Shown here: positions 48,289 to 57,775 of the stretch, piece by piece
Position numbering within the stretch: position 1 is the stretch's first letter
Layout: the number at the start of each line of letters is the position of its first letter
Source: Niallia circulans
GTDB lineage: Bacteria > Bacillota > Bacilli > Bacillales > Cytobacillaceae
Assembly (NCBI RefSeq): GCF_003726095.1
Contig: NZ_CP026031.1
Span: forward strand, 2,294,001-2,358,000
Length of the DNA stretch: 64,000 bases
Direction of reading: 5' to 3'
Made by a program: the position numbers and the translations under genes
Notes under the pieces: generated by a model
Databases searched by the model: none
What the model was told of the DNA's origin: nothing
Seen by the model: the letters and a program-made list of their open reading frames with translations, nothing else

Positions 48289-49531
48289 CACCGAACTCGG
48301 AACATTTCACTTCTGTAGCACCATCCATTAGACGAGCAAAGTCATATGTAACAACTTTGGAAGCAATTGTTTTTTCCACGGATTGAATCACTAATTGTGC
48401 AGCTTCAGTCCAGCCTAAATGTTCAAGCAATAGAACACCTGAAAGAATAACAGAAGATGGGTTTACTTTATCTAAACCAGCATATTTAGGAGCCGTTCCG
48501 TGTGTAGCTTCAAAAATAGCATGGCCAGTTTCGTAATTTATGTTTGCTCCAGGAGCAATACCGATTCCACCCACTTGTGCTGCTAAAGCATCAGAAATAT
48601 AATCTCCGTTTAGATTCATTGTCGCAACTACATCAAATTCTTTTGGACGAGTAAGAATTTGTTGTAAGAAAATATCAGCAATAGAATCTTTAATAATGAT
48701 TTTACCTTCTGCTTCCGCTTGAGATTGAGCTTTATTTGCTGCATCAGAACCTTGTTCTTCTTTAATGCGATCATACTGGGCCCATGTAAATACTTTATCT
48801 CCAAATTCTTGTTCTGCTAATTCATAACCCCAGTTCTTAAATGCGCCTTCTGTATATTTCATAATGTTTCCTTTATGTACTAGAGTTACCGATTTACGAC
48901 CTTCTTTAATCGCATAATTAATCGCAGCTCTTACTAAACGACTTGTTCCTTCTTCTGATATCGGCTTAATTCCAATTCCAGATGTTTCAGGGAATCTAAT
49001 TTTATTAACTCCCATCTCTTGTTGTAAAAAGTTAATTAATTTTGAAGCAGCCTCTGAACCCTTCTCATATTCAATTCCTGCATAAATATCTTCAGTATTT
49101 TCACGGAAGATAACCATATCTGTATCTTGAGGTCTTTTAACAGGAGAAGGAACTCCTTCAAACCATCTCACTGGACGTAAACAAACAAAAAGATCCAATT
49201 CTTGGCGCAGGGCAACGTTTAAAGAACGAATACCACCGCCAACTGGTGTAGTTAATGGCCCTTTTATAGCAATTAAATACTCTCTAATTACATCCAATGT
49301 TTCAGAAGGTAACCATTCTCCAGTTTCATTAAATGCTTTTTCACCAGCTAGTACTTCTTTCCAAACAATTTTCTTTTCCCCATTGTATGCTTTTTCAACA
49401 GCTGCATCTAACACTCTTGATGATGCTGCCCATATATCTGGTCCAATTCCATCTCCCTCAATATAAGGAACAATCGGATTTGCTGGTACATTTAATACTC
49501 CATCTACTACTGTAATTTTTTCTCCTTGCAT
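48263..49531 (-). CDS. icd: Isocitrate dehydrogenase (NADP)
   Basis: 422 residues, the length of Bacillus Icd (423). It oxidises isocitrate to 2-oxoglutarate. Substrate-binding segments are clear: the loop [24 protein letters not shown] with the regulatory serine, then [22 protein letters not shown], and the NADP part [21 protein letters not shown]. It is between citZ and mdh in the expected order. A terminator and a short 17-bp tandem duplication follow the stop codon. Confidence 0.97.
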   Translation of the reverse strand: MQGEKITVVDGVLNVPANPIVPYIEGDGIGPDIWAASSRVLDAAVEKAYNGEKKIVWKEVLAGEKAFNETGEWLPSETLDVIREYLIAIKGPLTTPVGGGIRSLNVALRQELDLFVCLRPVRWFEGVPSPVKRPQDTDMVIFRENTEDIYAGIEYEKGSEAASKLINFLQQEMGVNKIRFPETSGIGIKPISEEGTSRLVRAAINYAIKEGRKSVTLVHKGNIMKYTEGAFKNWGYELAEQEFGDKVFTWAQYDRIKEEQGSDAANKAQSQAEAEGKIIIKDSIADIFLQQILTRPKEFDVVATMNLNGDYISDALAAQVGGIGIAPGANINYETGHAIFEATHGTAPKYAGLDKVNPSSVILSGVLLLEHLGWTEAAQLVIQSVEKTIASKVVTYDFARLMDGATEVKCSEFGDELIKNMN

Positions 49532-49745
49532 GTTTCTATCCCTCCGTAAAAAATAGTTTCCTTTTCCAATGTAATAACATTCATTGGAAAAAGAATGAAA
49601 TAAATTTATTATAACAAGCTTTTATAAGCTAATTATATTTACTATTCTGACGAATAAAAAAAAGGAAAACGCCAATACGCAAAGTAAATTAACCCATCAT
49701 TAAGTATATATTATTCTATTACTCTATGGGAAATTATATCCTTTT

Positions 49746-50861
49746 TTATCGCTCTTGAACTGGAATATATTCCAAGCGCTCTGGCCCAATATAATCTGCT
49801 CTAGGTCGAATCAGGCGATTATTATCATACTGCTCCAGAATGTGAGCCAGCCAGCCAGAAACTCTGCTCACCGCAAAAATCGGGGTGAATAAGTCATGGT
49901 CAATACCTAAACTATGATAAACAGAAGCTGAAAAGAAATCTACGTTTGGCACTAAATTTTTCTCTTCTTTTAACAATGTCTCAATCTTTACACTCATATC
50001 ATATAATTCAGGTTCACCCGTCAATTGTGTTAATTTTCTTGCCATTTCCTTTAGATGTTTGGCACGAGGATCTCCCTTTCGATAAACTCGATGGCCAAAT
50101 CCCATTATTTTTTCTTTGTTTGCCATCTTTTCTCGAATATATGGCTCGACATTATCAATGCTTCCGATTTCTTTCAGCATTTTCATTACTGCTTCGTTTG
50201 CGCCGCCATGCAAAGGTCCTTTTAACGCCCCGATAGCTGAAGTAATACCAGAATATACATCAGACAAAGTAGCTACACACACTCTTGCAGTAAATGTAGA
50301 CGCATTTAATTCATGATCAGCATGAAGCACAAGTGCTTTATTAAAGGCTTCAATAGCAATCGCTTCTGGTTCTTTTCCGTTAAGCATATAAAGGAAATTA
50401 GCAGCAAATCCTAAATCTTTTCTTGGAGAAATTGGATCTAGCCCTTTTCTTAATCTTGAAAAAGCTGTTACGATAGTTGGAATTTTTGCTTGAAGTCTTA
50501 CAGCTTTTAAATAGTTTGCTTCAGTATCCATAGCATCTGCTTGTTCATCATATGCTCCTAGCAAAGACACAGTTGAACGAAGTACTGCCATTGGATGCAC
50601 TTTATTTAATGGCATGAGCTTCATTTGTTCAATCAAAGAGACAGGTAATTCAGCATTATCTGCCAATTCTTGTTTTAGCATTGCCAGTTCCGTATCAGTT
50701 GGCAACTTTTGATGCCATAATAAAAATACTACTTCTTCAAAACTGGAATGCTCTGCTAACACATCAATATCATAACCCACATAAGCAAGTGAATCATCTA
50801 TAATGGAACTAATAGAAGATGTTGTAGCAATAATCCCCTCAAGCCCTTTTGTAACAGCCAT
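49746..50861 (-). CDS. citZ: Citrate synthase
   Basis: 371 residues, the length of B. subtilis CitZ (372). It condenses acetyl-CoA and oxaloacetate. The active-site segments LHADHELNASTFTARV, GALKGPLHGGANEAV, IMGFGHRVYRKGDPRA and FFSASVYHSLGI are intact. It starts the citZ-icd-mdh block. A cre-like palindrome lies about 255 bases upstream, consistent with catabolite repression of citZ in Bacillus. Confidence 0.97.
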   Translation of the reverse strand: MAVTKGLEGIIATTSSISSIIDDSLAYVGYDIDVLAEHSSFEEVVFLLWHQKLPTDTELAMLKQELADNAELPVSLIEQMKLMPLNKVHPMAVLRSTVSLLGAYDEQADAMDTEANYLKAVRLQAKIPTIVTAFSRLRKGLDPISPRKDLGFAANFLYMLNGKEPEAIAIEAFNKALVLHADHELNASTFTARVCVATLSDVYSGITSAIGALKGPLHGGANEAVMKMLKEIGSIDNVEPYIREKMANKEKIMGFGHRVYRKGDPRAKHLKEMARKLTQLTGEPELYDMSVKIETLLKEEKNLVPNVDFFSASVYHSLGIDHDLFTPIFAVSRVSGWLAHILEQYDNNRLIRPRADYIGPERLEYIPVQER

Positions 50862-51112
50862 ACATATCTCTCCTTTACACCTTTTCTTTTAGTTAGTACA
50901 ACCCATTCAAACTCCCAGTATTGTCCCTGTCGTAGTTACCAATATTGTGAAAATCTGTAAAACAAAACGATGGAATTCACCTTAAATAAATGTTTACTAT
51001 TTTGTTAGATTAACTGAATATGTACCAAAAAATCAATTAATAATATAATCCGGATTTATTTTATAAAAAGATGGGGGAGTTTTTTCAAAAAAAATTAAAG
51101 TGAGCATCATCC

Positions 51113-51138
51113 ATTTGAAAATGCTTACATTTTCAAAT
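51113..51138. promoter_or_regulatory. Palindrome with cre-like box upstream of citZ
   Basis: ATTTGAAAATG and CATTTTCAAAT are perfect 11-base arms around CTTA. The minus-strand reading TGTAAGCATTTTCA (51116-51129) matches 13 of 14 positions of the CcpA cre consensus. No T run follows, so it is not a terminator. The rest of the 508-base gap between citZ and ytwI is AT-rich and shows no gene. Confidence 0.6.
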
Positions 51139-51369
51139 AAAAAAATAAACTATTTGGTACGTTATAGATGAGATAAAATGTAACTACACATTCATTATAA
51201 ACAAAAAACTTCAAAATGTCTCATATTTTATACTTAAAAACTGTAGATATAGTAAAAAAATTTTTTTCTGATTCTCCTTTACACTATATTTCTTTCCTTT
51301 AAAAATTATACCATAAATTCCTTTATCCTGTCTTATATCTTAAACGGTAAATTAGAGCAAGAGAGCGGA

Positions 51370-51837
51370 TTAGGTTATCCACTCTACTACTTTAATGGCT
51401 GCATACGCTATTCCAGCGCCAATTAATGGGCCTACTGCCACCCCATTGAAAACCGATACAGACAAAATGGTTCCTAGAACAAGTGCTGTTGTAATTTCTG
51501 GAGAATCGGCTAATAAACTAACTCCTCCTTTTGCGAGCAGAGCAACCATAATTCCAGAAATCAAAGCTATCCATGCATACGGTGATTTAAAGGTAGCGGT
51601 AAGATCTTTAAAACCAATATCTCCAGTGGCTATCGGAACAAGAACAGCTATCGTAATAATCGTTACGCCCCAATTAATACCTTTAGATTGAATCAATGAA
51701 AATAACTTACTATCTACCCCAATTAATTTCAATACTAATAAGAAAACAACTGCGATAATCAAGGAATTGTTCTTAGCTATAAGAGCAATTGCTAACAGCA
51801 AATATAGAAATAAATATGGCTGGCTAAATAAAAACAT
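51370..51837 (-). CDS. ytwI: DUF441 family membrane protein YtwI
   Basis: 155 residues, about the length of B. subtilis YtwI, with four or five membrane segments. The family pattern includes NSLIIAVVFLLVLKLIGVD, VLVPIATGDIGFKDL, SPYAWIALISGIMVALLAKGGV and GPLIGAGIAYAAIKV. Function is unknown. It lies between citZ and ytvI, as in B. subtilis. Confidence 0.92.
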   Translation of the reverse strand: MFLFSQPYLFLYLLLAIALIAKNNSLIIAVVFLLVLKLIGVDSKLFSLIQSKGINWGVTIITIAVLVPIATGDIGFKDLTATFKSPYAWIALISGIMVALLAKGGVSLLADSPEITTALVLGTILSVSVFNGVAVGPLIGAGIAYAAIKVVEWIT

Positions 51838-52023
51838 AACTAACTCTCCTTTTCGAAAGCCATTGACTAAAAAATTCTCTCTTCTATATTTAAATTAATA
51901 AGCAGGAATTTCGATTAAAAAAGCATAAGTATAGAAAATATAAATAAAAAAGGAATATATATAATCTATATCTAGTTCCTAATCACTAATGGTCCATTTT
52001 CTATTATACTAAAAACGGGAGGA

Positions 52024-53154
52024 TTGACATTGAATTTAACTTATCTTAACCGAACCATTCGGTTTATCATAGTGATAGCAGCTACTATCCTATTATTTGT
52101 TAGCTTTTTTTATTTATCCAAAGTAACTTATCCTTTTATTATTGGATTTCTGATTGCTTTTTTAATGAATCCACTCGTTAATTTTTTACAATTTAAATGC
52201 AAATTACCAAGGGCTTTTGCTGTTGTTTTAAGTATTTTACTCATTTTATCCATTTTTGCTGGTTTGGTTTCTTTACTAATTGCTGAAATTGTAGCAGGAG
52301 CTGCCTATCTTGGAGAAGTCGTTCCCAAACATATAGACATCATTATTCGATACATAGAAGATTTGTTTGCAGCGCAAATTATTCCATTATATAATAAAAT
52401 TTCTCAAACGTTCAATAATCTCGGTACAGGTCAACAAGATACCATTATGACAAATATAGATAAAGTGGGCGAACAAGTTGGAACGGTAATGGGAGATTTT
52501 TTACAATCTTTCTTTCTTAATATCCCTATTTTCCTGTCCTGGTTTCCAAATGCAGCAAGCGTCCTCATTTTTTCTCTCTTAGCCACTTTTTTTATCAGCA
52601 AGGACTGGGCGCGATTATCATTAAAATTTGGGAAGTTCTTTCCTTCCAAGTGGTTAAATAGCGGTAAAACAGTATTCTTTGAATTAAAAAAGGCTTTGTT
52701 TGGATTTTTAAAAGCCCAATTAACGCTTGTTTCTATTACGACTGTCATTATTTTAATTGGCTTGTTAATTCTTCGAGTGGATTATGCTATTACTATCGCA
52801 CTGTTAACTGGAATTGTAGATATTATCCCCTATCTTGGTACAGGGTTAATCTTTGTTCCATGGATTATTTACGAAATTATTACAGGGCAGATTGTACTGG
52901 CGATTGGCTTGTCCGTGCTATATATCATCGTTTTAGTTCAAAGACAAATCATGGAGCCAAAAATCCTTTCATCCAATATCGGACTTGATCCTTTAGCTAC
53001 TTTAATTGCTTTGTTTGTTGGGTTTAAGCTTTTTGGTTTCATCGGTCTCATCATTGGTCCAGTTTCACTCGTTATCGTTACTTCCTTACATCGAGCTAAG
53101 GTTTTTCATGATATATGGAGGTTTATTAAAGGAGATAGTGAAATACCCAAATAA
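52024..53154 (+). CDS. ytvI: Sporulation integral membrane protein YtvI (AI-2E family)
   Basis: 376 residues with about eight membrane segments and the AI-2E/PerM core (VDIIPYLGTGLIFVPWIIYEIITG and SSNIGLDPLATLIALFVGFKLFGFIGLIIGPVS). The frame opens TTG ACA TTG; the second TTG, at 52030, has better spacing from GGGAGG. B. subtilis YtvI is a sporulation membrane protein in the same position. It is the last gene of the conserved order; fxsA and pyk, which come next in B. subtilis, do not follow here. Confidence 0.9.
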   Translation: MTLNLTYLNRTIRFIIVIAATILLFVSFFYLSKVTYPFIIGFLIAFLMNPLVNFLQFKCKLPRAFAVVLSILLILSIFAGLVSLLIAEIVAGAAYLGEVVPKHIDIIIRYIEDLFAAQIIPLYNKISQTFNNLGTGQQDTIMTNIDKVGEQVGTVMGDFLQSFFLNIPIFLSWFPNAASVLIFSLLATFFISKDWARLSLKFGKFFPSKWLNSGKTVFFELKKALFGFLKAQLTLVSITTVIILIGLLILRVDYAITIALLTGIVDIIPYLGTGLIFVPWIIYEIITGQIVLAIGLSVLYIIVLVQRQIMEPKILSSNIGLDPLATLIALFVGFKLFGFIGLIIGPVSLVIVTSLHRAKVFHDIWRFIKGDSEIPK

Positions 53155-53205
53155 AAGTTACATAAAAAAAAGCTGGAACATTAGCATTCCAACCAAAATA
53201 TATAC

Positions 53206-53260
53206 CCGAACAATTATACAGAGAAGCTAATCCAAGTTTCGTATAATTGTTCGGTTTTTT
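53206..53260 (+). terminator. Terminator of ytvI
   Basis: Arms CCGAACAATTATAC and GTATAATTGTTCGG, 14 bases, followed by six Ts. It is strong on the plus strand. Confidence 0.95.
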
Positions 53261-53370
53261 ATTCATTAAAAAAGAAGGTTTGTAGTAAGCAGCCGCAGAC
53301 TGAATATTCTTCACTTCCATAGGACTACATCTAAACCGCTTTGTTTTTCCCCAACTTTTGTAAACTTAGT

Positions 53371-53871
53371 ATGTTATTCATTTAAAAAAGCATTTTTTGT
53401 AACAATTGTTTTCAGTATTATGGCTACTTTTAACATCTATTCAAAAGCAGAAGAAGGAGAAACACAGATTTTAGAGCCAAAAACATCTGAAGATAAAATT
53501 TTCCAAGAAGTAAAATATACGGTTGAAGGAGAAGATAAACATATATATGGTAATAAGAAGGTTAGTGAAGATGCAGAAGCATACAAAATAATCCTAAATA
53601 AAGATGAAGGTACTTATGAAGTGGAGAAAAAGGAGGTAACAGAAAGTAAATCACCTGTCTTTTCAACATTAGCCACTACTAAAGCAGATTTAAAAGTTGT
53701 AGGTAAAGCAGCTTTCCATAATTATGATTTCTTAGATAACGATAAATTACGAATGTACGACATGTTGTAAAAATAGTAGCTAAAAATAATGGAACATATG
53801 ATTATTTTGTAGATTGGGTAAGAAGTGGAGAAAGTTGGATACTTCTTGATTTATATGTAGAAGTTAATTAA
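53371..53871 (+). pseudogene. Secreted protein gene with two frameshifts, unknown function
   Basis: The open frame at 53420-53770 extends upstream as a signal peptide (KKAFFVTIVFSIMATFNIYSKA), but its natural ATG at 53371 is out of frame by one base. Near 53757 the frame breaks again: the following frame reads RHVVKIVAKNNGTYDYFVD and ends at 53871. Read together it is a secreted protein of about 165 residues. I do not recognise the family. It has a clear terminator right after it, so it was a complete gene. It lies just beyond the conserved segment, in an accessory region. Confidence 0.65.
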
Positions 53872-53888
53872 ATAAATGTTATTCAATG

Positions 53889-53924
53889 AAAAAAGCTGAC
53901 AGTTAATGAGTCAGCCTTTTTTTA
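53889..53924 (+). terminator. Terminator after the secreted-protein pseudogene
   Basis: Arms AAAAGCTGAC and GTCAGCCTTTT followed by a T run. The 395 bases from here to the next gene are very AT-rich. Confidence 0.85.
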
Positions 53925-54319
53925 TTAAATAATATAAAAGAACACTTAAAGGAATTAAAGGTAGAAACACTAAGTTTCTGAATATGTTTTCTGCTCCGAA
54001 AAAATAATATGAGATTGGTAAAATAGATAATATACTTAATGTTAATAATTTTAATGATTTTTTAACATACCAAAAATAATATTAATTCTATTTTGTACAC
54101 TTAATTAATAATTCCGCGAACTGTTTTGGTTATCTAACATTGTTTTTACTAAATTATCTTTAAATATTGGGAAACTATTAAATGTTCATTTCAACTTCTT
54201 TTAGTTATTGAAATTTTGAAAAAATAATATTTTTCGACATTTTTAAACTTTTTTTTTAATTCTTAAATTGTATAATATTGTCATAAATAAAATATTTTCA
54301 ATATTACGGAGGAACAGAA

Positions 54320-55555
54320 TTGTCTAATATATTTAAAGTAAAAAATTTCAATTTTTACTTTCTAGGGAATTTATTCTCTGGTATAGGAGATGCAATATTC
54401 ACAATAACTTTATCTTGGTACATTGTAGATGTCCATCAATCTGGTTACATAATGGGAACAGTATTACTATTAATGGGAATTGCAAGATTTGTCTTTGGTC
54501 TTATAGGTGGCGCCATAGTAGATAACATGGGTCCTAGAAGAGTTATGATTTCATCTGATTTATTAAGAGGTATAATTATTGCTGTCTTTTATTCATTCTT
54601 TATCTTTTCTACCATACCATTATGGCTAATTATCATAATTTCTATCACTTTTGGGATAGTTGATGCGTTTTATTGGCCAGCAGCAGATGCCATTAAGCCA
54701 AGACTAGTAGCTAAAGAATTATACTCAAAAGCAAACAGCAGTTATTATACTATGGTAAGAATTTTAAACATTGTTGGTCCAGCAATTGGTGGATTTTTAC
54801 TTGGCTTATATTCTTATAGTTTAATATACCTGCTCATTTTCATATCTTTTATACTATCTGCAATCTCAATCAATTTTATCGATTTAAAAGAGGAAAGAAT
54901 AAAATATATAAATAAAGGTGGGAAAATAGTAAGAAAATTTATTGATGATGTAGTGGAAGGCTTACTCTTTGTCAAAAATGAAAAAATTCTAATCATACTC
55001 ATTAGTACAATGACATTAGCAAATATAGGGGCTAACGGAATTATGGCCGTATTACCTTTTCAAGTAAAGGTATTAGAATTCGGAGCAAATGGTCTTGGAA
55101 TGTTACAAATGTCTTTAGCTTTAGGATCAGCTATAGCTGGTGGAATATTTACATTCAAATCAATTAAGACACCATCTTTGAATTATGTTCTCATCGGCTT
55201 CCTTGGTCAAGGTGTTTTCTTTGGAATAATTACTTGGTTTAATTCTTTTACTTATATTCTAGTATCCTTATTTATTGTTGGTATTTTTACTGCTCTTGTA
55301 GGAGTATTTATTCCTACTATACTTCAAACTATTGTTCCACAACAACTTATGGGACGAGTTAGTAGTGTATTGATGACTTTTTCAATGGCGTCAACACCTA
55401 TTTCCCACTTTATTTTCGGTTTCTTAACTGATCTTTACAGTCCTTCTATAATGTTTCTTATTGCTGGATTAATAGAAACCGCTGTTGCACTTATTGCCTT
55501 ATTTTATGTAAAGAAATTGAAATTAAAACAAGTATTAGAAAGGAAAGCTATTTAA
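54320..55555 (+). CDS. MFS transporter of the RiPP-like cluster (probable peptide exporter)
   Basis: 411 residues with 10-12 membrane segments, major facilitator superfamily of the drug/macrolide efflux type; the loop motif GGAIVDNMGPRRVMISSDLLRG after the second helix is the signature MFS motif A. The start is TTG with GGAGG seven bases upstream. A TATAAT box is at 54271-54276, without a good -35 element. Its stop codon is one base from the flavoprotein start, so the two are cotranscribed. In this setting it likely exports the modified peptide or gives self-protection. No ABC exporter or protease accompanies it. Confidence 0.8.
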   Translation: MSNIFKVKNFNFYFLGNLFSGIGDAIFTITLSWYIVDVHQSGYIMGTVLLLMGIARFVFGLIGGAIVDNMGPRRVMISSDLLRGIIIAVFYSFFIFSTIPLWLIIIISITFGIVDAFYWPAADAIKPRLVAKELYSKANSSYYTMVRILNIVGPAIGGFLLGLYSYSLIYLLIFISFILSAISINFIDLKEERIKYINKGGKIVRKFIDDVVEGLLFVKNEKILIILISTMTLANIGANGIMAVLPFQVKVLEFGANGLGMLQMSLALGSAIAGGIFTFKSIKTPSLNYVLIGFLGQGVFFGIITWFNSFTYILVSLFIVGIFTALVGVFIPTILQTIVPQQLMGRVSSVLMTFSMASTPISHFIFGFLTDLYSPSIMFLIAGLIETAVALIALFYVKKLKLKQVLERKAI

Positions 55556-55556
55556 A

Positions 55557-56129
55557 ATGAACTTATTAATTGGAGTTACAGGGTCTTCTGGTTTAATTGA
55601 GTTACCTCTTTACATTAGAATTTTCAAAGAAAAGTTAAATGCAGACATTAAAATAGTAGCTTCACCAAATGTTAAGAACTTCATATCCTTAGAATTTTTA
55701 AATGCATTAGTAGAAAACCAACTATATAGTGATTTTTATCAAAGTAAGAATGGAATTAATGTTCCCCATTCTGACTTGAATGATTGGGCTAATGCTTTCA
55801 TTATACTACCATGCACAGCTAATACACTTGCCAAAGCAGCTAATGGTACTACAGATGACTTATTATCAATGCTTATTCTTTGTAGTCAGGTACCTGTTAT
55901 ATTCTTCCCTAATATGAATCCCAACATGTGGAGTAAACCTGTTGTCCAGCGTAATGCTAAGTTGCTTATCAATGATGGTCACAAAGTAGCTATACCTAAT
56001 GGAAACGGATGGATAACAGCAACTGGAGAATCAGTTGAAAATGGACACATGCCTCCCCCTTACGCTGCAGCAGAATATATCAGAAAAATTTATAACATAA
56101 ACAATACTGAAACTTCAGTTAACAATTAG
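55557..56129 (+). CDS. HFCD flavoprotein, EpiD/LanD-like peptidyl-cysteine decarboxylase
   Basis: 190 residues. It belongs to the homo-oligomeric flavin-containing Cys decarboxylases. Catalytic His71 is in VPHSDLNDWA, the PASANT-type motif reads PCTANT (85-90) and is followed by LAKAANGTTDDLL, and the substrate-recognition motif PNMNPNMW (118-125) matches PxMNxxMW. Members such as EpiD and CypD oxidatively decarboxylate the C-terminal Cys of a precursor peptide to an aminoenethiol. The next gene encodes a small peptide that ends in Cys, so substrate and enzyme fit. Other members (CoaC/Dfp) are much longer or lie with CoA genes, so they are unlikely here. Confidence 0.88.
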   Translation: MNLLIGVTGSSGLIELPLYIRIFKEKLNADIKIVASPNVKNFISLEFLNALVENQLYSDFYQSKNGINVPHSDLNDWANAFIILPCTANTLAKAANGTTDDLLSMLILCSQVPVIFFPNMNPNMWSKPVVQRNAKLLINDGHKVAIPNGNGWITATGESVENGHMPPPYAAAEYIRKIYNINNTETSVNN

Positions 56130-56166
56130 TTTAATACAATCCTTTACTTGAAAGGGGGTGAAAGAT

Positions 56167-56286
56167 ATGGAAGAATTAGGAATTTTGGATTTGTCAATAG
56201 GTTTTGACTGCCTAGATACAACCAATGAAGATATGGATCTTCTTATTCGTGGTGCAGTAGCAAATACTAATTGCAACAGTTGCTGA
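56167..56286 (+). CDS. RiPP precursor peptide ending in CxxC
   Basis: 39 residues, not noticed without reading the gap. It begins MEELGILDLSIGFDCLDTT, continues with an acidic stretch (NEDMDLLIRGAVA) and ends NTNCNSC, with cysteines at 15, 36 and 39. An AAAGGGGGTG site six bases upstream makes translation credible. It lies between the decarboxylase and the radical SAM gene. The C-terminal Cys is the expected EpiD-type substrate, and CxxC at the end matches the layout of cypemycin. No Gly-Gly leader cleavage site is obvious; leader and core border cannot be fixed. Confidence 0.8.
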   Translation: MEELGILDLSIGFDCLDTTNEDMDLLIRGAVANTNCNSC

Positions 56287-56340
56287 TTTAGTATATAACT
56301 ACTTTACTAACTTGGGATTTTTTTATCTAATGTATCACTT

Positions 56341-56367
56341 AAAAGGAGGAATATTTTTCCTCCTTTT
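56341..56367 (+). promoter_or_regulatory. Hairpin attenuator between precursor and radical SAM gene
   Basis: Arms AAAAGGAGGAA and TTCCTCCTTTT around a short T-rich loop, with ATCTTT after it. Such partial terminators after precursor genes give more precursor than enzyme mRNA. That role is inferred. Confidence 0.65.
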
Positions 56368-56390
56368 ATCTTTAGAAAGGCGGGATTTTC

Positions 56391-57767
56391 TTGGAACCAT
56401 TTGTTAAGATACCAAAGGAAAATAAATTAATTGAAACTAAAGAATGGAAAAGATCTAGGTATACAATACAAGCGTCTGATGAGTTAGACGGCAGTTTATA
56501 CCTTTCTAATACATATACGGGGTCATTTATCAGCGTTCCAGAGCAACATGTATCTAATGTTAAAAAAATACTTAGTCAAGGTTATAATGGAGACTTAGAA
56601 GGTCTGCCTAAATTACTTGCTGAGCGTGGATTTATCGTCAAAGAGGATACAAATGAACTATTTAGAGCCCGTATGTTACACGAAATTGTCGGCAGAAGAG
56701 ATGACACATTACAATTAATCTTTCTTGTAACTGAGCAGTGTAACTTTAGATGTACATATTGCTATGAAAAGTTTGAAAAAGGTAAGATGACTCAGGAAGT
56801 TCGTAATGGTATTAAAGAGTATGTTAGAAGCAAAGCAAGATACTTAAAATATTTAAACATTCACTGGTTCGGAGGAGAACCATTAATAGCTATGGATGTT
56901 ATTGAAGATTTATCTGAAGCATTTAAACAAATATGTGAGGAGTATGACATCACATATACAGCAAGTGTTACAACAAATGGTTTCAATTTAACACCAAAAA
57001 ACGTAGAAAAATTAATAAATTACAATGTATCATACTTTCAAGTCACTGTTGACGGTAATCCCGAATATCACAATTGTACTCGACACTTAAAAGGAGGACA
57101 ACCTACCTTTGACAAGATTTGGAGTAATTTGAAAGCAATGAAAGCAATGGAAGCTAAATTCCTATGTAGAATTAGGGTGAATTTCCTTAAGGAAAACTTG
57201 GAAGGAGTACCTGATTTTATTGATGAAATTGTGAAAGAGTTTGATTGTGATGAGAGATATGCTGTTAACTTTTTCCCTGTTGGTCAATGGGGGGGAGAAA
57301 ATGACGAAGACTTAAATGTTCTTTCGGAAAAAGATGCAACAAATGCTGCACTAAGTTTATGTGACCTAGCTGTAGAAAAAGGTTTAAATAATGTAATGGA
57401 TAGTATACTTAAACCCGGCGGAAACGTCTGCTATGCTGCAAAGCATAATTCTTTTGTGATTGGTTCAGATGGAATTGTTTATAAATGCACAGTTGCATTA
57501 TACAACGAAAAAAATCATGTAGGTAGAATTCACCCAGATGGAAAAATGACACTTGATATGGACAAATACGCACTTTGGATAATGAATGATGAAGGTGAAG
57601 ACCCGGGTTGTCAAAAATGTTTCTTTAGACCATCTTGTCAAGGTGCTGCATGTCCACTAGTTAGAATTGAGACAGGAAAGGCTCCATGTCCACCAGAAAA
57701 AAAACAAATTAAAAGAGTTTTAAAAATTGTCGGAAGGGAAAAAAAACGATCATATGTTAATACTTGA
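56391..57767 (+). CDS. Radical SAM/SPASM peptide-modifying enzyme
   Basis: 458 residues. An N-terminal domain of about 100 residues (YLSNTYTGSFISVPEQHV) may bind the leader peptide. The radical SAM cluster is CNFRCTYC with cysteines 117, 121 and 124, followed by GGEP at 161-164. The C-terminal SPASM part has cysteines in GGNVCYAAKHNSF, VYKCTV, GCQKCFFRPSCQGAACP and APCPP, enough for two auxiliary iron-sulfur clusters. Related enzymes form thioethers or C-C crosslinks in small peptides. The start is TTG with an AAAGGCGGG site. It is the last gene of the cluster and is followed by a terminator. Which residue is modified is unknown. Confidence 0.88.
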   Translation: MEPFVKIPKENKLIETKEWKRSRYTIQASDELDGSLYLSNTYTGSFISVPEQHVSNVKKILSQGYNGDLEGLPKLLAERGFIVKEDTNELFRARMLHEIVGRRDDTLQLIFLVTEQCNFRCTYCYEKFEKGKMTQEVRNGIKEYVRSKARYLKYLNIHWFGGEPLIAMDVIEDLSEAFKQICEEYDITYTASVTTNGFNLTPKNVEKLINYNVSYFQVTVDGNPEYHNCTRHLKGGQPTFDKIWSNLKAMKAMEAKFLCRIRVNFLKENLEGVPDFIDEIVKEFDCDERYAVNFFPVGQWGGENDEDLNVLSEKDATNAALSLCDLAVEKGLNNVMDSILKPGGNVCYAAKHNSFVIGSDGIVYKCTVALYNEKNHVGRIHPDGKMTLDMDKYALWIMNDEGEDPGCQKCFFRPSCQGAACPLVRIETGKAPCPPEKKQIKRVLKIVGREKKRSYVNT

Positions 57768-57775
57768 TAGAGGAT

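Noticed and set aside
51113..51138. Palindrome upstream of citZ considered as a terminator
   Set aside because: No T run on either strand; the cre-like match is a better explanation.
55557..56129. Flavoprotein considered as CoaC (phosphopantothenoylcysteine decarboxylase)
   Set aside because: Bacillus has a fused CoaBC of about 400 residues; this one is 190 residues and sits beside a Cys-ending peptide and a SPASM enzyme.
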